Assembly: GCF_000006565.2 (NCBI RefSeq)
Contig: NC_031472.1
Span: 897,227 to 961,226, forward strand
DNA length: 64,000 bases
Source: Toxoplasma gondii ME49
Lineage: Eukaryota > Apicomplexa > Conoidasida > Eucoccidiorida > Sarcocystidae
Reading direction: 5' to 3'
The notes under the pieces are model-generated. The model had not been told where the DNA came from. It ran no database searches and worked only from the letters and a program-made list of their open reading frames with translations. Below are positions 26,101-34,564 of this stretch, piece after piece. The translations under genes were made by a program, and so were the position numbers. Positions within the stretch are counted from its first letter, which is position 1. Each line of letters begins with the position of its first letter.

Positions 26101-26223
26101 TCAGAAACGCTTGTGGAGAAAAAAGCGTTTCCTGCAAGGAGCCAGGGAGCCAGACAAAGCACCGGAGAAAATGGTTTCTGTAGGGCCAAAACGTTGTACG
26201 ACGCAAATCCTCACCTTCGCCAT
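23178..26223 (-). CDS. DNA polymerase family X-like protein (Pol beta architecture) with altered polymerase catalytic residues
   Basis: The model is three exons: 26215-26223 (only Met-Ala-Lys), 24408-25967 and 23178-23624. All junctions are GT-AG and phase 0, giving 671 residues. The N-terminus NGSAVSTLLTLANYR aligns with the start of the Pol beta lyase domain. HGHKQYARAAQILQE follows, then GLAFKGAEKR, which keeps the two lyase lysines (K125, K129) of the GTKIAEK motif. The second helix-hairpin-helix, VDGVGRKTAEIVV, lies at about 184-196. The palm has GGGLFSRSG (about 384-392) and AREIDVLL (E405, D407). The thumb ends with TEDQLIQALELP, the typical Pol X C-terminus. In Pol beta the metal-binding residues are three aspartates. 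Here the first is Glu, the second is Asp, and the third falls on Arg 525 just after the exon 2-3 join. Family X enzymes fill gaps in base-excision repair; this one may keep only lyase or scaffold activity. Fold is well supported, activity uncertain. Confidence 0.75.
23780..23850. repeat. TA/CA-rich simple repeat in intron of Pol X-like gene
   Basis: Imperfect TATA and CACA units occur within the second intron (23625-24407) of the Pol X-like gene. The rest of that intron is AT-rich and shows no coding signal. Confidence 0.8.
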
Positions 26224-26744
26224 CTTGTGATTTTAAAGAACAAGCAAACTTATCGAGTGGCCAAAGCGAGAAAGTCAAGTGCACACAGACGGGAGAGGTC
26301 CGCATGAAGTTCGTGGGTGGACTGAAGCAGAGAAATGCAGAGGAAATTGCCTGGGGAAATACAGTCACTTGCAATTCGCCGTTTTATAGACAATGTAGAA
26401 TTTCATATTCAAACGCCTTCTCGAGGTGAATTCTTCGAACTCTGGAACGACGATCAGCGGCGAGTGCGTCGGAGGCAAACGTAGAGGAATCGACGAAGCC
26501 CACAGGTCAGAAGAGAAAAGGAACAACATTCGAGAACAGAGAGAAAAATGGACATTAGCCTGTCGGCGAGACACCCTCAACAGCATGGAAATACGAGCAA
26601 CACCTGGAAAGAGAGCCGTGCTGTCTGTCTCTCTCTCGTCTCTCACGTTTTTTGCATCTATCTTTCTCTCAGGACTACTCGCTGCTCTCTCCTCACGTTC
26701 TCTGCTTTCTCTCTTATCTCCTGATGGTATCTGCTTCCTTCCTT

Positions 26745-26782
<38 letters not shown>

Positions 26783-27000
26783 ACATACGCGTATATATTT
26801 GTATACATGTGTATACATCCACATGCATATATTTCTATGTATGAATATATACATATATATATACATATTGAACGACGCGCGCGCGTTTTCTCTATATGAG
26901 CGTCGATGGAAGAGCCGGGATGTGTGTCTCTTCGTTCTTTGTCAGTCGGTCTTTGGCAGCGCCTGGTTCCGCGTGCGTCCCTGCTCCGTTTCACTTCGTC
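26224..27000. other. Intergenic: 5' flank of Pol X-like gene and 3' flank of the next gene
   Basis: This 777-base gap separates two minus-strand genes and should contain the Pol X-like promoter. It carries a (TA)n run at 26748-26778 followed by an imperfect TA/CATA tract to about 26870. No gene is supported here. Confidence 0.4.
26748..26778. repeat. (TA)15 microsatellite
   Basis: An uninterrupted TA run of about 31 bases is followed by degenerate TATA and CATA units to about 26870. Confidence 0.95.
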
Positions 27001-29763
27001 TTACTTCTTCGCAGCTGTCTCCGATTGTTTCTTTTCTGGACTTCGATCCTCAACTCGGCCTGCCGCGTTCTCGTCCGGTTGCTGCGCAAATGCCTGGACC
27101 TTCTCGTCGTGGCGGCAGGCCTGCAGAAACTCCGCCGGCAGCGCGGCGACTTTCTCCGCGACCTCTTTCTGCAAAGCTGCGACTTCCTCCGCAGACAGAG
27201 CCGCCCGCAGGGCAGCCATGCGGGACTCTTCCTCTTCTCGTTTCTCGAGCGAGAACAACAGAGACGCAGGGGAAGACGACATTGACGCCGCCCTCGCCTC
27301 CCCAGAGCCAACACCCCTCCTGCTCTGTGCCGCCTCCCCTGCAGGAGGCGTCCACTTCACCCACGGCCGCCGAGACGAAGGAGATGAAGGAGAAGAAGGA
27401 GAGACAGATTGGGAGCGAGAAGAGGGAGACTGGATGTGAGAAGACGAAGCAGGTTGGAAGCGAGAAGAAGATTGAAAACGAGAAGACAGAGAGGCGGGGG
27501 TCTTGGTACGTCTCTCCTGGGGTGCCGCCTCTCCACCGGCATTTCTCTGGGCTCTGAGAGAAGAGGACAAGACTGCAGACGAGCTGGTCAGTCGCTGAGC
27601 GGTGCCTGTCTCGCCTGCAACTCTTCTCCCCGGACTCGCTTTCTTCCAGGAGCTCCATGCAGACGTCACCTCTCCCGACTTGCCCCCCTTCGCCGCGTTC
27701 TCGCCTGTCTCTCTCCTGTCTCCCCAGTTTCCTGTCGCCTTCTCCCCCGCGCGAGTGCTGGCCCTCAGAGCCGTTCCACTCTTCCCCAGCCTTCGTTCCT
27801 CTCGAGCTGCAGTTCCGTCGAGTGGAGAAAAACGCGAAGAAGAGTCTCTGCCTTCTGTGCTTCTCCGCCAGCTGACGCAGGCGCGCCCGTACCCCGGAGG
27901 CGGCGCCGTCTTCTGGGCGCGATCCACCTGCGGCTCGGTGTCTCCTGTCTCCGCCTCTGCGTCCTGTCTCTCAGGCTCTTTCCGGAGCCGCGCGGACGAG
28001 CTGGTCTCTCTCGGCCCAGTCTTTGCATGCAGTTTATCTGAGGCCCAGCGAACCCGCAGAGGCCTGGCCTCCGCCTCCGTCGTGGAACCGGAGCGTACGC
28101 GAAGCGCCGACAGCCTCGTGCGTTCGCCTCTCGCCTTCGGAGCCTCCGTTGTCTCCTCGCCTGCCTCGAGCCTGTCCCTCGAGGAGGAGACGGCTGTCTC
28201 CTCTCTCGCGGCTGCCGTCCGACGTCCACCCCACTTCGACAGACTCCCCACAAGACCCACTTGGGATCGAGAAAGGCCCTCGCCCCCCGCTTCGCGCCCT
28301 GGCTTTTCCAGCCGAGGCACCGAGTTTCTGCTCGCAGCTGAGGACGAAGACGATGAAGGGGAGGACGCAGCGGAAGAAGGAGAATACGAAGAGCCTCGCC
28401 ATAAACCGACTTGTGCAAAGTTGGCCGATGTCCGCCAGGAGGAGCTCCAAGCGCCGCTTCGCTCCGACGTCTTCAGTGTCGCTGCGCGGCTTCGCGGGCC
28501 AGAGACACCTGAGGTTCCGCGGGACAACTCCGCCTGCGAAGGCGACTCCGGACCGGCAGAGGTGCTCTCCGTTCGGCTCCGCGAGAACAGCCAGCCGGAA
28601 GGCGACGAGGCCGAGAAACGAGGACTCGGAGAAGCGAAAGAGGAAGAAAGGGGAGACAAAGGGGGCGTCCACGAACAGAAAGAGAGACATCGAGTCTGCC
28701 GCGAGAGAGATGGGGCATCAGACAAGACAGAATGAACTACATACGAGAAGCAGGAAGGAAGAGAAGAGCGAGAGCCAGAGGGCGTACGAGACACGCAGAA
28801 AGAGAGGACGCACGAAGAGACAGTGCCAGCCGCGGCAGAAGGAAAGCGCGCATGGGAACAGGGTGGAAGTGGTGTAGAAAAGGCAGAAAAAAGGGAAACA
28901 TTGGAAAGCGAAAATAACACTCGTGAGGCGGCCGACCGAGAAAGAATAGACGAAGGAGTCGGGGAACCAACGGGGGATTCACAAGAAGGCCCAGAAAGTG
29001 CAGATCGACACAATCTCGGTGAAGCCCTGCGCGAGGAGGAAGAAAAGAAGGCGCCGCGCAGAGACTTGCTCTTCCTACAACAAGGCAGGATGCCGCAGAT
29101 TGCCTGCGGAGAGGAACTTGAAGAAGCGAAACGACTCAGGGGAGACGAGCGAGACCCGCTGGACAGACGAGCATGCGCGGTCGTGAACACTTTGGACAGC
29201 GGTGCCTTGTGAAGAGACTCCATCGTGTCTCTTCTGCTGGAACGTTCGGGACTCTGGGCAGGACGCGCAGACAGTTGAGAAGGGCGCGTTCGAGAGAGAG
29301 ACGAGCTGATCTTTTCGCTTCTCTCCAAGTCGACGGGAGACACAAACGACGGTTCTACACCGAGAAGGGAAGAGCCTCGAGGACAAGCGAACGCGCGAGA
29401 CGAGGGCGGAGACGAAGACCAGGGGGAAGGAGAACAAGCAGGCGGTGAGCACGGCGAAGGAGAAAAGAGAGAAGCAGAGGGTAGAGGAGAGTAGTGAGGA
29501 GAGGAGAGCGAAGAAGCCAGAGCCGTCGGTGGCGAGAAGGTCAAGGGAGGTGGAGTGTCTCGACGGAAGGAAGCAGTGGAAGCAAGAGAAAGTGAGAAGA
29601 GAGAGGGAAGATCGACGAAGCGAGACATGCAGTAAATAGCCAAAGCTAGAAGAATCACAAGGCGCCGACTGACTCTCGGCATCCGCACAGAAGGCGAGAC
29701 AAGGCCCGCCAACCAGCAGGCAGAGAGAGACACGCAGAGGAGACTCACCGACAGGAGAGGCAT
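27001..29763 (-). CDS. Hypothetical Ser/Arg-rich protein with hydrophobic N-terminus
   Basis: A single open frame of 920 codons runs from ATG at 29763 to TAA at 27003-27001. The first 25 residues are hydrophobic, and a second hydrophobic segment, LVILLALAIYCM, lies at about 35-46, so it could be a signal peptide or signal anchor. The middle is dominated by Ser, Arg, Pro and Glu with no recognised fold. The last 80 residues are helical and contain LSAEEVAALQKEVAEKVAAL, then end in an acidic-basic tail. There is a caution about the start: codon 5 is followed at once by GTGAGT, a strong donor, and the next 130 codons are pyrimidine-rich. Part of the N-terminus could therefore be intron and the true start could lie elsewhere. 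A secreted or membrane-associated role is possible but unproven. I do not recognise the family. Confidence 0.55.
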   Translation of the reverse strand: MPLLSVSLLCVSLSACWLAGLVSPSVRMPRVSRRLVILLALAIYCMSRFVDLPSLFSLSLASTASFRRDTPPPLTFSPPTALASSLSSPHYSPLPSASLFSPSPCSPPACSPSPWSSSPPSSRAFACPRGSSLLGVEPSFVSPVDLERSEKISSSLSRTRPSQLSARPAQSPERSSRRDTMESLHKAPLSKVFTTAHARLSSGSRSSPLSRFASSSSSPQAICGILPCCRKSKSLRGAFFSSSSRRASPRLCRSALSGPSCESPVGSPTPSSILSRSAASRVLFSLSNVSLFSAFSTPLPPCSHARFPSAAAGTVSSCVLSFCVSRTPSGSRSSLPSCFSYVVHSVLSDAPSLSRQTRCLSFCSWTPPLSPLSSSFASPSPRFSASSPSGWLFSRSRTESTSAGPESPSQAELSRGTSGVSGPRSRAATLKTSERSGAWSSSWRTSANFAQVGLWRGSSYSPSSAASSPSSSSSSAASRNSVPRLEKPGREAGGEGLSRSQVGLVGSLSKWGGRRTAAAREETAVSSSRDRLEAGEETTEAPKARGERTRLSALRVRSGSTTEAEARPLRVRWASDKLHAKTGPRETSSSARLRKEPERQDAEAETGDTEPQVDRAQKTAPPPGYGRACVSWRRSTEGRDSSSRFSPLDGTAAREERRLGKSGTALRASTRAGEKATGNWGDRRETGENAAKGGKSGEVTSAWSSWKKASPGRRVAGETGTAQRLTSSSAVLSSSLRAQRNAGGEAAPQERRTKTPASLSSRFQSSSRFQPASSSHIQSPSSRSQSVSPSSPSSPSSRRPWVKWTPPAGEAAQSRRGVGSGEARAASMSSSPASLLFSLEKREEEESRMAALRAALSAEEVAALQKEVAEKVAALPAEFLQACRHDEKVQAFAQQPDENAAGRVEDRSPEKKQSETAAKK

Positions 29764-29864
29764 CTACGCGAGGGAGAGCGAAGACACAAAGTAACAGAAA
29801 AGCGAAAAGGGAAGCTCAAAAAGTGGACTTTCCCCTACCGAGATACACGAAAACCAAAATCCTA

Positions 29865-29879
29865 ACTCCAGGACATTGA

Positions 29880-29918
<39 letters not shown>

Positions 29919-31075
29919 GTGTGTGTATGTGTGCGTAGAGCGAGAGTTTGACATGGATTTGAGGCGCATGCTTCGTCGAAGAGGAAGTCAGAGGAGAGAC
30001 GTAGAACATTTTCAGTCGGTCTTCCTCCCAGCTTGTCCGTGAGACGCGCCGCGACGTCTGCGCGTCTGCGGGCATCCAGTGCAGCGACGCGTTTCTCTGT
30101 GAGCAGGAGGCCCTGACAGAAACGCGACGTACCAAACCAGGCTTCTACTTGAGACGCCAGAATCTGCAGAATGAAGAGATATCTTCGAGGCGCGTTGAGT
30201 CTGAACGGCGCCAGCGCATCGCAGGATCGAGCGCGGCTCCAGTGCAGTCATTCAGGATAATTGGTCTGGAAGTTCAGTCTCTCTCTGTCGCCCATGACAC
30301 AAAAACTTTATTTATGTCCATTGACGTCGGCTGTGGCTCCAGCTGCTCGGGGACGAGACAAACGGCAAGACGAGAAGCTCTACAGGAAGGCGACGCTTCG
30401 CCCCCCTCGGGTGCGCCACGAAAGACGAAGCTTCTGTCTCTCGTTCGACGGAGTTGGAGAGACAGGAGACGCGAGACTCCAGGGAGGAGAGCGAAGAGAA
30501 GAACTGGGGAACAGACAGATGGCTGAAGGAAAGGACGCACAGGCGGCCCGGCGATGGAGTAAATCTGGATCGACTCGGCAGAGCGTCGCCAGGAGAAACC
30601 GAATGAGTCTCGCACTGCTCAACAGGAGTGCCTCGCGGTGCTGCCGCCAGCAGCTTACCGGCGAGGCGGTGAGAGAGTCTCGTGTCTCTTTCCTGTCCCC
30701 TGACAAGCACAGAGGCGGCAAGGTGGAGACGCAGCTTCGTCGCAGAGAGTCGTCTTTGCGAGGAAGCGACAGCAGAAGAACTTGCCTTCAAAGAAATGCA
30801 AGAGGGAAGAGAAGTGAAGAAAGCTAAGATTCGCAGAGGAGTGCTCTCCGGGTGGAGGTACACCTGCAGGAAGACGCCGCCTGAGGGGAAGCGGCAGACA
30901 GACGTCTACTGGAGCTCCTTTCGAAAGAAACGACGAAACCTGGAAACTCTATCGTTTGTTTGGGACCGCCTCGCGTCTGGAGAAGTGACCTCGCCAAAGC
31001 CCACCTTCGAGGACAGCGCTCCGTCGCCAACCCCCCGAAGAAGCGCGTCCGGCTTGCAGCGAAAGTCATGCACAT
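29865..31075 (-). CDS. Probable minus-strand gene, exon structure unresolved; presequence-like N-terminus
   Basis: Two coding-like pieces are seen. The first starts at ATG 31075 in a run of A (excellent start context) and reads MCMTFAASRTRFFGGLATER, Arg-rich and without acidic residues for about 20 positions, which resembles a mitochondrial presequence. The second is an open frame at about 29866-30232 with balanced composition, including LLTEKRVAALDARRRADVAA and LGGRPTENVLRLSSDFLF. Between them (30240-30940) all three minus frames are long and open, one with a CRLCACQGTGKR zinc-finger-like motif, and several GT-AG choices are possible. I could not find a join that links both pieces without a stop. 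The gene is divergent from the TBC gene. It might be one small mitochondrial protein, or two genes. Coding on this strand is likely; boundaries are approximate. Confidence 0.35.
29884..29914. repeat. (TA)15 microsatellite followed by TG repeat
   Basis: An uninterrupted TA run is followed directly by a short TG tract to about 29930, at the 3' end of the unresolved minus-strand gene. Confidence 0.95.
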
Positions 31076-32456
31076 TTTTTGCGGAGACTTGCAGAAACTG
31101 CTCCCTGCTTCTTCGGTGGCGCCCTCTCCTCAGACTGAGGAAAAGCGAAGAAGAAATGACGGCGGTCAATTCGCACGAACTTCCTGAACAAGGCGCTCTC
31201 CGGCACACACAACCTGCACACCGCCTTCGGGGAAAATCGCGACGAGAGACCCCCGAGCGAAGCGAGTCCGAGTGTACATACACCCCAGAAGTCGCGCTGA
31301 AAAGCTGAAAGTGATTTCGCGTTTTTTCTGGAGCGTCTCCAGACAGATGCAGCTGCCTTTGTCTGCCGGTTTCATCTCTGGCGTGCAGCCAGCCACTGGG
31401 TTGTGACTTCGCGCCGACTTGGGCAAGAGCTTCGCGCTGGCCTTGCTTGTCTTCGGGAGGAAAGAAAAAAAAGCCGCTTCTTCGCCAAGGTCTCGCCAGT
31501 TCGAGGCTCTCTCCCGTTCGATTGGCGTTGAATGCTTCTCGCTTCTCTCCCCGTTCTGTACGAGAAAAGGCCGCTGCCGCGCCGACTCTCGAGCCTCATC
31601 CGCGTGTCATGGGCGACTTGCACAAACATGACTTTCTGCCGAGACGAATCGTGAAAGCAAAATGTCTCCGCGGCTCCTGCGTCGAGTCTGTGAAGACAGC
31701 CGGCTGGTAAATTGAACAGAAGCGAAGGAAGTGCCGCGTGTCTCGTCGCCAGCTACTTGCCGAGCCTCTCGCGCTCACGCGGTTCTTGTTCGAGCTGAGG
31801 CAAGTCCACTTTGTTGGGAGAGGTTCGTCAAAGGGTCCTCGTTTCTCTCACAGGCGCCGCCTTGTTGCCAGGGGCAATGTGTAACGGAGACGCCGTACTG
31901 ATTTCTGTCTTGCTCCGCCCATGGCTTCCTCTCTCGGTGCTGTCGTTACCAGAAAGCAGCAGAGCAGGCGCGCGACAAGAACGATCTCGGACAGGTCGAT
32001 TGGCCCAACCGATGGCCTCATTGCCGTTTACCTAGTTTTTCAGTGAACTCCACTTCGGCTGCATGCAGTCCCAAAAAAGCGTGGAAAGCTTTGGAGGTTT
32101 TGGGGATTTCGACGTCGCTCGCTGTCTTGTTCAAAGGAGGTGAATCTCTCGAGAAAAGGAGCCTCTATGGAGAAAGGAGTCCTTTGATTGTGGCTCTCGA
32201 GGCCATGCGGATTCGTCCCCTCGTCTCGCCCCAGTGACCCCACGACCGCGTTGGGCTCCACAGGCGCGCTCGCAAGCGGAGTCACCTGCGCCGGGCCGGC
32301 GAGAGAGAGAGAGAGACAGGAGACGAACGCGGTCGCAGACGGCGGTGTGCTTTCTGCGGTCTTTGGCGTCGCACAAAGTCGAGGGAGCAGACGCTTTTGG
32401 GGTCCTTGTCCAGATGTGAGCTCTCTGCCGCGGCTCCTCCTCATCCCACGAACACA
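31076..32456. promoter_or_regulatory. Intergenic region between divergent genes
   Basis: This stretch lies upstream of the TBC gene (plus) and the unresolved gene (minus). It includes one copy of the palindromic 12-mer GTGTACATACAC at 31272-31283. Open frames occur, for example at 31447-31710 plus, but none has splice or composition support. Confidence 0.35.
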
Positions 32457-34524
32457 ATGTTTTCGTCTTCTTCGGCTTTCTCCCGCGACCCTTTTGTCGC
32501 GTTCGCTCCTATGACACACACCGAAGCCCAGTCGGAGACAGTTGGAGACAGTGTGGGAAAGAAGGCGGAGGGCGCTGGTCCTGTCCTCACCCGGCCTCGC
32601 TCCCTTTCCTCTCTCTCAGCTACGGTCTCCACTGTCTCCGTTTCCTCGCCCCCCTCCACAAGCTCTCATTCTCGTCAGATCTCGGGATCTTTAGGACTCG
32701 GCGCCCAACCTTCGCCGGATGCTGCCCCTTCGGGTGTACAGACAGAGAGTCGCTCGCGTCTTCGTGTCTGTTCCCCCACTGTCTGTCCTGTCGCTCCCCA
32801 CATTGTCTCTGCTGTCTCCTTCGAGGGATACGGCGGTGTCTCCGTGTCGTCCGCGGAAAGGCGCGCGGGTGAGGCAGGGAGGCTGGGCCTAGAGACTGGA
32901 GACACACCAGCGAGGAGACAGCCGAGGAGACAGCGTCGTACGCGCACCGCGCCTGCCAGTGTCTCTCTGCGTGGTGGCTACGTCGCTGCTTCCCTTGGAG
33001 ATTCCCTGCGACCTTCGTCGCCCACGGATTCAGTCTCTTTGGTCTCTCCAGCCTCGTTCGCTTCTTGCTCTCCGTCTCGTTCTTCGTCTTTGAGCCGTTT
33101 AGAACGTCTCCCATCGGCCGTCCTTCGCTGTCTCTCGTGTGATTTCCTCCCTCTGTTTGATGCCGCTCGCTTGGCGCGCTGCAGCCACACTCTTCTCCTT
33201 GCTGCTCAGTCTCAGAACTGGATACGCCGCCATCTCAAAGCGGGGGCAATCCATTCTTCCTCTTTGTATCGTTCGCGTTGCTCGTCTTCTCGGCCTCCTT
33301 CTTCTTTCTGCTCTTTTGCAGCTCCACACTGTGCGAGTGCGTCTGCGGAGGAGGGACATGAAGGTCCGTTGCTCTCTGGGGTTGCAGGCGCATGCGCAGG
33401 AAGAGAAGACGCCCAAAGTCTCTCGTCCTCCCCCTCATGTACATGCAAGAGCTGCGCATGTTGCGGCGAGGGCCTCCTGTACGGCGGAGACAAGGAGACG
33501 CGCCGCCTCCGGCGCCGCGTCTGGCTGCTCGCGCTGGGACGGCTCGACCGCCTGGGGCTCCAAATCGCTCGCGAGCTCCAGTGGGAAACCGCCTCCCTGG
33601 CCGCCGGGTCTCTGGCCTGCGACGCCAGTCGGAAGGCGCAAGCCCAGCAGGTCAGAGCCGCAACTCAGGATGCGAAACGGAGACAGCGACTCGGAAAGAC
33701 ACAGACAGCAGACGAAGAAGGAGGAGGAGAAGAAGAGGAACAACTCGAAGAAAACGAACGAGAGGACGACGACGAACAGGAGGAGATCCAGATCGCAGGT
33801 GGTGTAGCTACGGAAGGAGAGGAAGCGCGGAGACGAGAAGGACGGGCCAGGGGAGAGCTCGAGGGAGGAGCCTCCTGCTGTGAGCATGACGGAGATTCGG
33901 AACTACCGGGTCCTCGTTTGCACTGTGGGAGGGGGACAAAGGAGACACGGGAGAGGAAGAGGTTGGCGAGTAGCGGCGGTCGAGACGCCGGTCGTCTGCC
34001 GTCCTCTCAGGCAGCCAGAGAGGCGATCGCAGCTCTGTACCCAAGAGCGTTCATGCCGAATGTGTGCTTTGACCTCAGTGGACCGCTCTCGATTGCGAGG
34101 GGACAGGAGTTGCAACAATTTTCTTCAGAGCGACGGCGGCCTTTTCGTTTCTCCTCGTTTGGGGCAGAGGCCTCGCCCTGTGGGGCAGGCGAGGAGAAAA
34201 GGACAACCGCGCCGCTGCCTGGAGAGGAGGAAGAAGACGAGCCTCTTTTGCCTTGGCCGTGCCGCGAGATTTTCGCGTTTCTTCTCGAGTGTCGCCTCGA
34301 CGAGGCCCGCGCAGACGAAATCCGCCGAGACGTCCCTCGCACCTTTCCCCGGCACCCTTAGTGAGCGGTGAAACTTCAGAGAAAAAACCTCCTCGGCCGT
34401 CGACGCTCTTCTCCGGACCTGAACGTGGTTTTCGCTTTGTTTTCAAGGACGCAGAAAACATTCACCCAACAAAGGCCGGTCATGTGTGGTGAACATTATC
34501 TGTATTGATGATATACCCATGCAT

Positions 34525-34564
<40 letters not shown>

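Noticed and set aside
25968..26189. N-terminal extension of the Pol X-like frame with hydrophobic residues
   Set aside because: It reads through a pyrimidine-rich intron; the Met-Ala-Lys mini-exon gives a start that matches the Pol beta lyase domain directly.
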